Shown piece by piece: positions 42,839-52,777 of a stretch of 53,463 bases of DNA (positions are counted from its first letter, which is position 1; the number at the start of each line of letters is the position of its first letter). The notes under the pieces are model-generated. The model did no database searches, was not told the DNA's origin, and saw nothing but the letters and a program-made list of their open reading frames with translations. The stretch comes from Calothrix sp. MO_167.B42. Its GTDB lineage: Bacteria > Cyanobacteriota > Cyanobacteriia > Cyanobacteriales > Nostocaceae. The stretch lies in the NCBI GenBank assembly GCA_030065255.1, contig JASJCX010000002.1, forward strand, positions 1 through 53,463, given 5' to 3'. The translations under genes and the position numbers were made by a program.

Positions 42839-44044
42839 GTGGTTAGTCTAACCCTGCTAGAAGCGCAAAAACAAATACCACTCGATCAGTGGTGCTTTGA
42901 AAACGAATCCGTAATTCGGGTTGGTCGTTCGGCTGATAATCACGTAGTATTAACGGATAACTTAGTCTCCCGGCATCATTTAGAAATTCGGCGCAATGCT
43001 AGTGGTGATGGTTGGCAGGTGATTAGCCATGGAACTAATGGAACTTTTTTAAATGGGATTTTAATTCATCAAAGTCCCTTGTTAAATAATTCCCTCCTGC
43101 AATTGGCAAAGGGCGGGCCCATGCTGCAATTCCACATAGAGCAGGTTACACTCAACCAAAGAAATATTAATCCTGTAATTTCTAGTTGTACTCACGAAGG
43201 AAATGCACCAGGGAATCTATTTTGTATTCACTGTGGCCAACCCCTGTCAGTACAAAAAACTATTCGCAATTACCAAGTATTGCGAACTTTAGGACAGGGG
43301 GGAATGGGTACTACTTATCTGGCATGGAATGGGGTAGGGATGATTGGGGGGAGACCCCAATTGTTAGTTTTGAAACAAATGAATGCTGATATGGCAAAGG
43401 TTGCCAAGGCAAGGGAGTTATTTGAGCGAGAGGCATATACTCTCAAATCCCTTCATCATCCTGGCATTCCTGAATATTATGATTTTTTTATGGAAGATGG
43501 GAAAAAATACCTGGCAATGGAGTTGGTTCACGGCCAAGATTTAGAAAAAAGGGTATTACTCACTGGTCCAATTCTTCCCTATCAAGCGATCGCCTGGATG
43601 ATTCAAACCTGTGACATTTTAGACTATCTCCATAGTCAGGAGCCACCCCTAATTCACCGGGATATTAAACCTGCTAATTTAATGGTACGCAGTTCTAATA
43701 ATCAAATTGTGGTTCTGGATTTTGGAGCTGTGAAGGAAATTGGTACCACCCCTGGTACTCGTATTGGTGCGGAAGGATACTGCGCCCCGGAACAGGAAAG
43801 GGGCCAACCCCTCACCCAATCAGATCTATATGCCATTGGGCCTACCCTGATATTTTTACTCACAGGGGAAAACCCATTCAAATTTTACCGCCTGCGGGGC
43901 AGAAGTTTTCGGTTTAATGTGGATAATGTGCCCACTATTACACCTAAACTCAGGGAAATTATTGAGAAAGTCACAGAGCCCCTACCACGCGATCGCTATC
44001 AAACTGCTAAGGAGTTAGCACAGGCCTTAATGGCATGTCAATAG
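42839..44044 (+). CDS. Ser/Thr protein kinase with FHA domain and zinc ribbon
   Basis: 401 residues from a GTG at 42839. The FHA domain comes first (RVGRSADNHVVLTDNLVSRH, then GTNGTFLNG). A short zinc-ribbon-like piece CTHEGNAPGNLFCIHCGQPL follows. The kinase domain from about 145 shows LGQGGMGTTYLAW, Lys179 in VLKQM, catalytic HRDIKPAN (Asp275) and DFGAVKEIG (Asp294). No membrane segment or PASTA repeat. The FHA domain reads phosphothreonine, so it can bind itself or a target. The order phosphatase-kinase with 40 bp between them makes this an on/off signalling pair. Confidence 0.9.
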   Translation: MVSLTLLEAQKQIPLDQWCFENESVIRVGRSADNHVVLTDNLVSRHHLEIRRNASGDGWQVISHGTNGTFLNGILIHQSPLLNNSLLQLAKGGPMLQFHIEQVTLNQRNINPVISSCTHEGNAPGNLFCIHCGQPLSVQKTIRNYQVLRTLGQGGMGTTYLAWNGVGMIGGRPQLLVLKQMNADMAKVAKARELFEREAYTLKSLHHPGIPEYYDFFMEDGKKYLAMELVHGQDLEKRVLLTGPILPYQAIAWMIQTCDILDYLHSQEPPLIHRDIKPANLMVRSSNNQIVVLDFGAVKEIGTTPGTRIGAEGYCAPEQERGQPLTQSDLYAIGPTLIFLLTGENPFKFYRLRGRSFRFNVDNVPTITPKLREIIEKVTEPLPRDRYQTAKELAQALMACQ

Positions 44045-44100
44045 TTAAGAGTTAAGAGTTAAGAGTTAAGAGTTAAGAGTTAAGAGTTGACAGTTGACAG
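44043..44100. repeat. AGTTAAG heptamer tandem repeat
   Basis: Six consecutive AGTTAAG units, then AGTTGACAGTTGACAG. It begins within the last codon of the kinase gene, so the stop codon lies in the first repeat. Same class as the TTAGTTG run at 11991. Confidence 0.85.
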
Positions 44101-44257
44101 GTAGGAGTTAATAGTTGGGTTATCAACTATCCGTATCATCGGTGTCATCCATGTAATCAGTGTTCACCAGTTGGGAGTTGGGGACAGGGTGAGGCGCGTT
44201 TATTTTATTTTATCTTCACTCCTCAACTGTCAACCATCAACCATCAACCCTCAACTC

Positions 44258-45019
44258 TCAGGAGATTACAACACGACTGAGCTCATCGGGGGTGAGGTGG
44301 GAATGGACAACTTGACCATCAACAAACCAAGCTATTCTTTGGGTATGACGCGCCACTTCTAACTCGTGGGTTACCATCACCACAGTCATCCCACTGTGAT
44401 TGAGTTCCCCGAAAATTTCTAATACTTCTTGAGTTGTGTGGGAATCAAGTGCTCCAGTGGGTTCATCTGCCAAGAGTAAAACCGGATTATTAACAATCGC
44501 CCGGGCGATGGCTACCCTTTGTTGTTGTCCTCCAGAAAGTTGGGTAGGTTTGTTAGATAGGCGTTTTTCTAAACCAACCCGAATCAGTGCTTCTGTGGCT
44601 CTGTCCTGGCGTTCTTTGGGTGGTACACTCCCGTATACCATTGGTAACATGACATTTTCTAGTGCACTCAGTTGGGATAAAAGATGGAATTGCTGAAACA
44701 CAAAGCCAATTTTTTGATTGCGAATATGGGCTAATTTCGTATCATCCATTTGGGCAACATCTACATTATCTAGATAATAATTGCCAGAGGTAGGACGATC
44801 TAAACAACCAATAATATTCATCGCTGTGGACTTTCCAGAACCGGATGGCCCCATAATGGAACAATATTCCCCTGTTTCTACAATCAAGTTGACATCGTTT
44901 AGTGCCCGGACTTCCGTGTCGCCAGTACCATATATCTTAAAAATATGCTCTAGGTTAATAATTTTTTTGGTATGCGTAGGGATTGTTTGTAAGTCTTGGG
45001 TATTAAGATTTGGGTTCAT
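44258..45019 (-). CDS. ABC transporter ATP-binding protein, MacB/LolD type
   Basis: About 253 residues from the ATG at 45019; a GTG at 45028 is also possible. Walker [11 protein letters not shown]-loop [13 protein letters not shown], signature LSGGQQQR, Walker [14 protein letters not shown] and H-loop VVMVTHE are all intact. The sequence groups with MacB/LolD/DevA-like ATPases that power efflux or lipoprotein release across the envelope. No permease or membrane-fusion gene is adjacent, so its partners are elsewhere. Confidence 0.88.
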   Translation of the reverse strand: MNPNLNTQDLQTIPTHTKKIINLEHIFKIYGTGDTEVRALNDVNLIVETGEYCSIMGPSGSGKSTAMNIIGCLDRPTSGNYYLDNVDVAQMDDTKLAHIRNQKIGFVFQQFHLLSQLSALENVMLPMVYGSVPPKERQDRATEALIRVGLEKRLSNKPTQLSGGQQQRVAIARAIVNNPVLLLADEPTGALDSHTTQEVLEIFGELNHSGMTVVMVTHELEVARHTQRIAWFVDGQVVHSHLTPDELSRVVIS

Positions 45020-45102
45020 AGGTAACACGGCATAAGATAAGACTATTCTATCTGCCGAAATCTTGAGTATGCTTCTTTTCTATCTTGCCCGCTTTGCATA
45101 TC

Positions 45103-45158
45103 AAGGGAGCAAGATGCTCCCACTAGCAGATGCTCTTGAAAAATTGGGATGCTCCCTT
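45103..45158. terminator. inverted repeat at the psb34 3' end
   Basis: AAGGGAGCA (45103-45111) and TGCTCCCTT (45150-45158) are complementary, with a nested GGGAGCAAGATGCTCCC hairpin at the left. It overlaps the psb34 stop and lies upstream of the ABC gene, both read leftward. It may act as a terminator, although a clear T-run is lacking. Confidence 0.45.
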
Positions 45159-45336
45159 AACTCACGCTAGAAACTGAGTAAGCTACAAAAATTAAGCCAC
45201 CAATTAATGCTGCACCTAAAATGCCCAGAAAAATATAATTGCGTTTTTGGTTTGCTGTGGGTGGCTCTGCTTGGTAAACCTTGGGTTCACGGGCAAAATT
45301 ATTCAGACGACCACCTTCTTCATTTGTGTAGGGCAT
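45157..45336 (-). CDS. psb34: photosystem II assembly protein Psb34 (ssl1498 family)
   Basis: 59 residues, MPYTNEEGGRLNNFAREPKV at the start and one membrane helix (NYIFLGILGAALIGGLIFVA). This matches the ssl1498/Psb34 family, which binds PSII assembly intermediates and resembles high-light-inducible proteins. I set the start at 45336 because the family begins MPYTNEEGG and an AAAGGAA box precedes it; the open frame extends upstream without similarity. Confidence 0.9.
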   Translation of the reverse strand: MPYTNEEGGRLNNFAREPKVYQAEPPTANQKRNYIFLGILGAALIGGLIFVAYSVSSVS

Positions 45337-45502
45337 AAATAAATTCCTTTCTCCAGTTTTTTGTATTATGTTACAAAAGCGTAATTTTTGTTCTCCCCTA
45401 GGGAAACATTTTGTTACATTTCTTGACTCACATATTGCATCTGGAGAAATGGATGTCAAAACCACAACTAAGTGTAAGAGGAATTAATCGTTGAATATTA
45501 AT

Positions 45503-45545
45503 TAGGACTTACACAACTGGAATATTTTTCGTGTAGGGGAGGCAA
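45503..45545. mobile_element. element A remnant
   Basis: TAGGACTTACACAACTGGAA, TATTTTTCGTGTAGGG matches the left end of element A with several changes. The right half is not recognisable; GACGCGTAAGCC near 45588 may be its decayed end. It lies upstream of the agmatine deiminase gene. Confidence 0.65.
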
Positions 45546-45619
45546 AATGCGGTGTAGATTTTCTCACCGCATTATTGCCATTGTGTGACGCGTAAGCCGT
45601 TAGTGCAAGGAAGGATTGA

Positions 45620-46738
45620 ATGCCATCAAGGCGAAATTTCATCAAATCGATATTTTTCATAACTGGAGGATTCTTCTTAGGATGTAATTCCAGCATGGTA
45701 TACAGTTCAAAAAATAATTCGTTCATGATGCCAGAAGAAAGTGAACCCCATGAAAGGACATGGATGTCTTTTGTCGCCAATGATTACATATGGTCGAAGG
45801 GTCAAATACCTCAAGTAAAAAGAAATTTGGCTTTGATAGCAAGAACAATTGCTAAATATGAACCGGTATCCATGCTTGTAAGTCCTGATGACTATGACGA
45901 AGCAATTTCTCTCCTTGAAGGATTAAATTCACATAATTATCCCATAGAGCTCATAAAATTTACGACGGATGACCTATGGTTGAGAGACACCGGACCTACT
46001 TTTGTCAAGGGGAGTGATGGACACAAATATGCTATAAACTTCAATTTCAACGGTTGGGGAAATAAGCAAGAACACACTCAAGATGCAAAAGTAGCAAATC
46101 TGATTGCAAATACGGTAAACGCTAAAATTAAAACAACTAACCTAGTACTTGAAGGTGGGTGTTTTGAAGTAGATGGTCATGGCACGGCAATTTTAACAAA
46201 AAGCTGTGTATTACATGATAACCGCAACCCGAATATGAGTCTAGTTGATGTAGAAACAGAATTAAAGGAATTATTGGGGCTGAAAAAAATTATTTGGCTT
46301 GAAGGTATCAAAGGCAGAGATATTACTGATGGTCATACCGATTTTTATGCACGTTTTTCAAAACAAGGAGAAGTGATCGTTAGTCGTGATAATCATCGAA
46401 AATCTTATGACTATGAGGTTACTAGAAACAATATTGAAGAGTTGAAAAAAGCTACGGATGCAGATGGAAACAAATTGAATATCGTCATTATTGATACGCC
46501 CAATTTAATTAACTCGACCTACGGAGCTGATGATTTTGCAGCTGGATATATCGGATATTATGTTTGTAACAATGCAGTTATTATGCAGAGTTTCGGAGAT
46601 CCTGATGCTGATAAAAATGCCAAAGCTATTATAACCAAGACATTTCCTGATAGGACAATTGAGCAAATTTCAATAAATGCTATTGCCTCAGGTGGGGGAA
46701 GTATACACTGTGCAACACAGCAAGAACCAAAAGTCTAA
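45620..46738 (+). CDS. agmatine deiminase/peptidylarginine deiminase family, probably exported
   Basis: 372 residues. PEESEPHERTWMSFVANDYI, DDLWLRDTGPTF, NFNGWGNK, DGHTDFYARF and the catalytic GGGSIHCATQQEP define the agmatine deiminase family, which converts agmatine to N-carbamoylputrescine. Unusually, the first 35 residues look like an export signal: PSRRNFIKSIFFITGGFFLG followed by Cys, a twin-arginine-like start with a lipobox GGFFLGC. The enzyme is normally cytosolic. The family also includes periplasmic peptidyl-arginine deiminases, so the substrate could be external. The alternative start MMPEESEPH would remove the signal. Confidence 0.83.
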   Translation: MPSRRNFIKSIFFITGGFFLGCNSSMVYSSKNNSFMMPEESEPHERTWMSFVANDYIWSKGQIPQVKRNLALIARTIAKYEPVSMLVSPDDYDEAISLLEGLNSHNYPIELIKFTTDDLWLRDTGPTFVKGSDGHKYAINFNFNGWGNKQEHTQDAKVANLIANTVNAKIKTTNLVLEGGCFEVDGHGTAILTKSCVLHDNRNPNMSLVDVETELKELLGLKKIIWLEGIKGRDITDGHTDFYARFSKQGEVIVSRDNHRKSYDYEVTRNNIEELKKATDADGNKLNIVIIDTPNLINSTYGADDFAAGYIGYYVCNNAVIMQSFGDPDADKNAKAIITKTFPDRTIEQISINAIASGGGSIHCATQQEPKV

Positions 46739-47129
46739 CAATCAAGTATGGTTTATTTAGGGCTTGCTGAATAACTATAAAACATTGATTTATCAATGCA
46801 TAAGGGCTGTTTTCTCCGGATAAAGTGCAAGAAAATAGGGGTTTGAGGTTGAAATACCTTGCATCTGGAGTTTTTTGAAGTGTGGAAAAATGAAAATAAT
46901 AGGGTCAGAACTGTTGCCTGTTGCCTGTTAAGAGTTCCCATTCGGACTTCGGCGTGAGCTCAGTCGAACGCTGAGCTCACGGCCGAAGCCTACCCCCACC
47001 AAATGACTTTTTGCTGCAAGCCCTAAATATTGATAATGTTGGGTTGCGCTCCGCTCCACCCAACCTACGCCTACGCCTGTCTTATTACTATCAACCACCA
47101 GCTGTCAACCATCAACTGTCAACTGTCAA
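46739..47129. other. intergenic stretch with hairpins
   Basis: No gene. It contains CTTCGGC-GTGAGCTCAG-loop-CTGAGCTCAC-GGCCGAAG at 46948-46989 (a long hairpin related to pieces at 11878 and 13364) and GTTGGGTT...ACCCAAC at about 47037-47066, a palindrome common in cyanobacterial spacers. The last 40 bp carry AACTGTCAACTGTCAACT heptamers. Confidence 0.65.
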
Positions 47130-49088
47130 CTAATTGACAATGGTTCCAGTCAAGGGAGAAGAAGCACTAGCATGGCTTTTCATCGGCATTCTGCCAGCTA
47201 AATATGCCGTTCGCCCTGCCACTGCGGCTAAATTCATCGCGTAAGCCATTGCTGGAGGGTCATTTGCCAGGGCGATTGCACTATTAATTAATAAGGCATC
47301 TGCACCCATTTCCATGGCCTGTGCAGCCTCGGATGGGGAACCAATACCCGCATCTACAACTACTGGTATCTGGGCATTTTCAATAATAATTTGAATGTTG
47401 CTAGCTGTTTTTAAACCTTGTCCCGAACCTATGGGTGCAGCTAAGGGCATAACTGTAGCACAACCAACTTCTTCTAAACGCTTGGCTAACATGGGATCGG
47501 CATTAATATAGGGCAACACCGCAAACCCTTCTTTGACTAATTGTTCTGCGGCTGAGAGGGTGCCGATGGGGTCTGGGAGTAAATACTTAGCATCTGGTAT
47601 CACTTCTAACTTGACAAAATTATTGTCTTCCTGTCCCAAAAGTTTTGCCATTTCCCTACCCAACCGAGCAACCCGAATTGCTTCCTCGGCGGTTTTACAG
47701 CCTGCGGTATTAGGAAGCATCCAAATTTTCTGCCAATCTAAGGCTTCTGCTAAACCCTCGTGTCCTGGAGCATTGGTTTGTACTCTCCTCACAGCAACGG
47801 TGACAATTTGACAACCACTAGCGACAACACTCTGTTGCATTTCTTGGATGGTACGATATTTACCCGTTCCAGTCATTAAGCGGGAGGTAAAGGTTTTACC
47901 ACCAATGCTTAGGGGTGTATCTTGGGTAGAAAGCTGGTAGTTGTTAGTGGTGAGGGTGAGGGGAAGATGGGGAGAATTGGCAAGCATGGAGGAATTAGTA
48001 GGTGATGGGGATTGGAAACGGGAGTAATGGAAGTGAGAAAGTAGGGGATCGGACTTTTGCGAGCAAATTAAGTCTGCAATTAACCCAGCTGTAATCGGTG
48101 CTAAAAGAATACCATTGCGGTAATGTCCTGTGGCAAAGGTTAAGTTCTCACAGTTACTGGTCCCCAGTATGGGTAATTCATCGGGAGTAGTGGGACGAAA
48201 TCCCCACCAAAATTCTTCAATGGCATATTCTTGTAATTGGGGATAGAGACGAGTTGCTCCTGTGAGTAAGGTTTGAATCCCCCTTGGGGTGTTGTGGGGA
48301 GTAAAACCAACATCTTCACTGGTGGCACCAATAATAATTCTGCGATTGCGCCGCGGTACTATATAAATATTTTCCCCAAATAACACCCTAGTTAAGGGTA
48401 ATGCGGGCAGAAATTCCGGGATTCGCAGACTGAGCATTTGCCCTTTTTGCGGTTTTACGGGTAGGGGAAACAATTGATTCGCCCAAGCCCCTGTAGCCAT
48501 AATATAGTGGTCTGCTTTTAATAACCCGGTGTTGGTTTGTATCCCCATAACCAGGCCTTGCTGTTGTAAAATTCCTTCTGCCTGAATGCCTGATTTTAAT
48601 TCAATTCCCAAGGATTGAATTGCTGTTAACAATACCTTAGCTAGGGCGCGGTTGTCTACCTGTCCATCTTCTGGATACCACCAACCACCAACAACTTCCT
48701 CACCTAATCCTGGTTGATATTGATGTATGGCTTCCCTATCTAGCCAGTAACCGGGGGAGGAGGAAGAACAGGATTGATTTTTACTCCCATCTGGTTGATA
48801 AACTGGTGCGAGAATGCTACAAGCCCAATAACCAGTATTTAACCCCGTAATTTCCTCCAGTTTGCTTGTCCACTCTGGGTATAAATTACGCGATCGCCAG
48901 CATAATTGCTGCATGGCTGCCACTGATATCTGCTCGGCATCTGGTGCTAGCATTCCTGCCGCCGCATGGGTAGCAGCACCTGGGGAATCTCTACTGATTA
49001 CGGTGGGCGATGCTCCCCGCAATTTTAGTTCAATGGCGATCGCTAAACCGATAATACCGCCACCAATAATCAAAACGTCACGAGTCAT
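47130..49088 (-). CDS. thiO/thiG: bifunctional glycine oxidase ThiO/thiazole synthase ThiG
   Basis: 652 residues. The N-terminal half is the FAD-dependent oxidase: [32 protein letters not shown] and the C-terminal [21 protein letters not shown] Pro/Ser linker follows, then ThiG from about 395: [79 protein letters not shown]. Together they make dehydroglycine and condense it into the thiazole of thiamine. The fusion is common in cyanobacteria. I looked for a TPP riboswitch upstream and did not see one. Confidence 0.95.
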   Translation of the reverse strand: MTRDVLIIGGGIIGLAIAIELKLRGASPTVISRDSPGAATHAAAGMLAPDAEQISVAAMQQLCWRSRNLYPEWTSKLEEITGLNTGYWACSILAPVYQPDGSKNQSCSSSSPGYWLDREAIHQYQPGLGEEVVGGWWYPEDGQVDNRALAKVLLTAIQSLGIELKSGIQAEGILQQQGLVMGIQTNTGLLKADHYIMATGAWANQLFPLPVKPQKGQMLSLRIPEFLPALPLTRVLFGENIYIVPRRNRRIIIGATSEDVGFTPHNTPRGIQTLLTGATRLYPQLQEYAIEEFWWGFRPTTPDELPILGTSNCENLTFATGHYRNGILLAPITAGLIADLICSQKSDPLLSHFHYSRFQSPSPTNSSMLANSPHLPLTLTTNNYQLSTQDTPLSIGGKTFTSRLMTGTGKYRTIQEMQQSVVASGCQIVTVAVRRVQTNAPGHEGLAEALDWQKIWMLPNTAGCKTAEEAIRVARLGREMAKLLGQEDNNFVKLEVIPDAKYLLPDPIGTLSAAEQLVKEGFAVLPYINADPMLAKRLEEVGCATVMPLAAPIGSGQGLKTASNIQIIIENAQIPVVVDAGIGSPSEAAQAMEMGADALLINSAIALANDPPAMAYAMNLAAVAGRTAYLAGRMPMKSHASASSPLTGTIVN

Positions 49089-49764
49089 TAGTTAATCAAT
49101 TTTAGATTTTGGATTTTGGATTTTGGATTTTGAAAAGTGGATAGCCCGGTCGATCAATACTTACTGGTTAGTAGTCACAACAGCACTCACCGATTAGTTA
49201 CTAAATCAGGTTTATTTTCAAGCTTCAGTTTAATATATACCGTTCATCTAACAATATATTTTGACAATACTTAGAGTATATTTATACATCATTTATGGTA
49301 TTTTTTTGGTAAATACTATGAATAATTAATTAAAGACTATTAAGACATTTTACCATTTGTATTATCATCAACACAGGAATTTAGACCACAGGATATAAAC
49401 ATATCATGGCACTGGCATAAGTATATAAAATTACTCATTCATGGCTTTCTTGGTTCCTGTTGTGCCATCATCCTCTAAACTTAGTTCAAAAGTAAAAATC
49501 ACTGTTTTTATAATGTATTTTAGCCTGGTATAGTAATTTCATCCTTGCATTACTATCTAAATCTTATCACCGAATTTTAGATTTTTAATTTTCAATGTTC
49601 AATAATCTAAAATTACTTGACAAGCCCCTGACTTTAAGCATAGGGTCAATTCTTTAATCTAAAATCTAAAATCTAAAATCCAAAATCCAAAATCCAAAAT
49701 TGATTGACTGAATGTCATCCATCTGAAATTAATAGATAATTCATAACAGAAGCATATTGGACAA
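49089..49764. other. intergenic stretch with TTTTGGA/AAAATCC runs
   Basis: No gene. It starts with GGATTTTGGATTTTGGATTT runs (49100-49130) and near the end has the complementary AATCTAAAATCTAAAATC and AAAATCCAAAATCC runs (49655-49700), so the two could pair into a very long stem. AAGCCCCTGACTTTAAGC at 49624 is a reverse relative of the repeat at 2893 and 37228. Confidence 0.6.
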
Positions 49765-50217
49765 ATGAAAAAAATATTTCATATCTTCAGGAGAAGATTG
49801 GCAGATGATAACTTTATGCACCTAATTGAAAACATCGAGGTGTTTGTTTCTAAGATACTTTCTCTGGCTATGGTAATTGTAATTGCTGTGGCTGTATTTG
49901 ATTTAGGAGTATATTTAGTCCAGGAATTATTTACCACTAATTACGGCAAATTTAACGAGGCATTATTTAAAATATTTGGCTTATTTTTAAATATTTTAAT
50001 TGCCTTGGAAATCCTCGAAAATATTACGGCATATCTCCGCAAACACGTTGTGCAAGTAGAATTAGTCATTGTTACTTCTTTAATTGCCATTGCGAGAAAA
50101 ATTATTATTCTTGATTTAACTAAGGTAAACGGAATAGATATTATTGGTTTGGGAACAGCGATACTTGCTTTATCAATTAGTTACTGGATTATCCGTAATA
50201 CCAGCAAAAAAAGTTAA
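49765..50217 (+). CDS. PsiE-family membrane protein
   Basis: 150 residues with four hydrophobic helices (ILSLAMVIVIAVAVFDLGVY, LFKIFGLFLNILIALEILEN, LVIVTSLIAIARKIIIL, IDIIGLGTAILALSISYWII). The ENITAYLRKHVVQVELV block after helix 2 is typical of the phosphate-starvation-inducible PsiE family, whose function is unresolved. No clear Pho box is visible upstream. Confidence 0.8.
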   Translation: MKKIFHIFRRRLADDNFMHLIENIEVFVSKILSLAMVIVIAVAVFDLGVYLVQELFTTNYGKFNEALFKIFGLFLNILIALEILENITAYLRKHVVQVELVIVTSLIAIARKIIILDLTKVNGIDIIGLGTAILALSISYWIIRNTSKKS

Positions 50218-50283
50218 GTATATTGTTGATATTATATGATTTTATTTGTCTATATTTTGTCTATATTTTGTCTAAAATCATAA

Positions 50284-51201
50284 ATGAATTTACCAATTAT
50301 TTATCATCCTGATTACGTAGTTCCCTTGCCCGAAAATCATCGCTTTCCCATGGCGAAGTTTCGGCAATTATATGAGCTATTGTTAGCTGATGGTGTAGCA
50401 CAAATAGGGCAATTTTATCAGCCTGAACGCCCCTCAGAGGAATTAATTAAATTAATCCATACTCCAGAATACGTACAATCTTACTGCCAAGGAACCTTGG
50501 AAAACAAAGTACAAAGACGTATCGGTTTACCTTGGAGTCCAGCCTTAGCAAATCGCACTTGTGTGGCCGTAGGTGGTACGATTTTGGCCGCCCAATTAGC
50601 TTTACGTAAAGGTATAGCTTGCAATACTGCTGGAGGAACCCATCACGCTTTTCCTAGTTATGGATCTGGATTTTGTATTTTCAATGATTTAGCCATCGCT
50701 TGTCGTGTTTTACAAACCCAGGGAATTGTGGAAACTGTCCTGATTGTAGACTTAGATGTGCATCAAGGGGATGGTACTGCTTTTATTTTTCAAGGGGATA
50801 ATAGTGTGTTTACCTTTTCCATGCATTGTGAAGTTAATTTTCCGGGAACCAAACAGCAAAGCGATTTAGATGTACCCTTACCTGTAGGCATGGAAGATGA
50901 TGAATACTTGCAAACCTTGGCAAATTATCTTCCCGATTTATTATCTCAAGTAAAACCAGATTTAATTCTCTATGATGCTGGTGTCGATCCCCACATTGGC
51001 GATAAATTGGGAAAATTAGCTTTAACTGACACGGGTATTTATCGTCGAGAAATGCAAGTTTTAAGTACTTGTATCGCTGGGGGTTACCCCGTCGCCTGTG
51101 TTATTGGTGGCGGTTATGCTGACGATATGAAATCCTTAGTTTATCGTCATTCCCTACTCCATCGTGCCGCTAATCAGGTGTATCAGCAATATCGCTTGTA
51201 G
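50284..51201 (+). CDS. histone deacetylase-like amidohydrolase
   Basis: 305 residues of the HDAC/acetoin-utilisation superfamily. Active-site blocks: AGGTHHAFPSYGSGFCIFND (tandem His), DLDVHQGDGTAF (zinc ligands Asp and His), MHCEVNFPGTK, and LILYDAGVDPHIGDKLG (third ligand Asp). It removes acetyl or acyl groups from lysine or small amines; the substrate is unknown. It follows the PsiE gene by 66 bp on the same strand and may be co-transcribed. Confidence 0.9.
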   Translation: MNLPIIYHPDYVVPLPENHRFPMAKFRQLYELLLADGVAQIGQFYQPERPSEELIKLIHTPEYVQSYCQGTLENKVQRRIGLPWSPALANRTCVAVGGTILAAQLALRKGIACNTAGGTHHAFPSYGSGFCIFNDLAIACRVLQTQGIVETVLIVDLDVHQGDGTAFIFQGDNSVFTFSMHCEVNFPGTKQQSDLDVPLPVGMEDDEYLQTLANYLPDLLSQVKPDLILYDAGVDPHIGDKLGKLALTDTGIYRREMQVLSTCIAGGYPVACVIGGGYADDMKSLVYRHSLLHRAANQVYQQYRL

Positions 51202-51455
51202 GGGATATAGAAAGTAGTCATCATGGAGACTTGACACTAAAATTTTTTTGTATTACAATGTAGTATATTATAATTTATAATAATTTAAGAATATATATAA
51301 TTAGAACTATCAATCATTTATGAATCCTGAATTTAAGGATAAATTATGAATTTTTATTTATTCATGTTTGGAAAAAATTATTTTCTGTGATGTTCTGATT
51401 TAAAACATAGTTATCATAGGAACTCACTAACAATTCAATACATAATTCTCACAGT

Positions 51456-52658
51456 ATGGAATTTGATTATTTCGGCAACAATGAAGATTCCGCTATGAAT
51501 AAAAATCGTCGCAACTTACTTGCTAGTGGTTGGCGATCTTTTCAGCGAGACTTCGATTTCGATTTTTTCTGGCAAATTATTTGTCATGATACCCATGAGT
51601 TAAATAAAAGAACCATCGATTTATTTAGTTATTATGCTGACGCTCTAGGCAGAACTAATTATTCTTGGTGGTCGAATATACTCAACGTCGCTTCTGATTA
51701 TACCCGTAGCGAATTTGAAAAATATTGGAACTATATTACACCAGCTCCCCAAACTCCAGATTACCGCTATCAGGATATTTTAAGTACGGAAACGCCCATT
51801 GTTCAGCTTGTAAGTCGTAATAGTATTCCCATTGATTACGTACTTAATAGGTTACAAGAAATTACTGTTTTAAGAATTTTAGACGTTTTAGGCTGTCCTG
51901 ATATTATTACCCAGTATTATGCCGAAAGTGACTTTTATTATCCAGTAGATAAATTTATTAATTGGGAACGCATAGAGGTAATCAATACTGTTCTGGCTTA
52001 CTGGTCTAACTATGATGTTTGGTTACAAATTACCCCTTACGAACGGGGAAGAAGACAATATACTTTAATGGCAATAAATCTCAAACCACTTATTAATAAA
52101 GCCACTTATAATTTGGCTATGATGCTGAGTGGTTATAAAAGCCGTGTGGGTAAGGTTGATAGTCAATTTTCCATTAATAATTTCCCCAAGGATATTCAGG
52201 AATTTAGCGATACTGTTCAGCAGACAATTCTCAATCAAAAGCAGCTAGCAGTTTTAGTTCATGGAGAACCGGGTACAGGTAAAACTGCATGGACTCAAGC
52301 AGTAGCTAAAGAAGTTCTTGTACCTTTAGGTTTTGTAGTTTTTATTTTGGATCATGATGCCATTACTAATTTTATCCCACCTACATATATAGAAAAGATT
52401 TGTCTGATTATTAATGAGGCTGATAATTTAGCACAGGATCGTGCTAGTGAAGCAGCACAGAATAATAACCAAACCGAACACATTTTGAGTTTATTAGATG
52501 GAACTGTTTATCAAAGTGTGATTGATGATTCGGGAATTCAGATTAAACAAAGACTGGTGGTATTAATGACTTGTAATACCACCGATAGATTAGACCCGGC
52601 AATGTTACGTAAAGGAAGGGTCGATTTAATTTATGAGTTTAACCATAAATTTGTCTAA
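51456..52658 (+). CDS. orphan AAA-type ATPase with unknown N-terminal domain
   Basis: 400 residues. The C-terminal third has Walker A HGEPGTGKTAW (near 270), a Walker B-like ICLIINEADNLAQD, and a sensor/arginine region TCNTTDRLDPAMLRKGRVDL. It stops soon after, so the helical lid is very short. The first 230 residues (rich in Trp, Tyr and Asp, with SGWRSFQRDFDFDFFWQIIC) match nothing I know. No neighbour suggests a partner. The pocket is complete enough for ATP binding; Walker B has NEAD in place of the more usual DEAD/DEID. Confidence 0.78.
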   Translation: MEFDYFGNNEDSAMNKNRRNLLASGWRSFQRDFDFDFFWQIICHDTHELNKRTIDLFSYYADALGRTNYSWWSNILNVASDYTRSEFEKYWNYITPAPQTPDYRYQDILSTETPIVQLVSRNSIPIDYVLNRLQEITVLRILDVLGCPDIITQYYAESDFYYPVDKFINWERIEVINTVLAYWSNYDVWLQITPYERGRRQYTLMAINLKPLINKATYNLAMMLSGYKSRVGKVDSQFSINNFPKDIQEFSDTVQQTILNQKQLAVLVHGEPGTGKTAWTQAVAKEVLVPLGFVVFILDHDAITNFIPPTYIEKICLIINEADNLAQDRASEAAQNNNQTEHILSLLDGTVYQSVIDDSGIQIKQRLVVLMTCNTTDRLDPAMLRKGRVDLIYEFNHKFV

Positions 52659-52673
52659 TATCAGGTTTGCCCA

Positions 52674-52772
52674 ACTATAGGAATCATATTTGATTTATGA
52701 AAAATACGTAGGGTGCTGTATAGCCCTACAAATACCTAAATTTTTTCAAAATTCAAACCGGATTCCTATAGT
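52674..52772. mobile_element. small inverted-repeat element C
   Basis: 99 bp bounded by perfect 12-bp inverted repeats ACTATAGGAATC and GATTCCTATAGT, with an inner GTAGGG...CCCTAC hairpin. Non-coding. It sits 5 bp from the end of an IS630-type transposase remnant. Confidence 0.72.
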
Positions 52773-52777
52773 AGTCC

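Noticed and set aside
45337-45465. N-terminal extension of Psb34
   Set aside because: The family starts MPYTNEEGG and a ribosome site precedes the ATG at 45336.
49089-49400. TPP riboswitch before thiO/thiG
   Set aside because: I looked on the minus strand for the conserved CUGAGA and GGACC-type blocks and did not find them.
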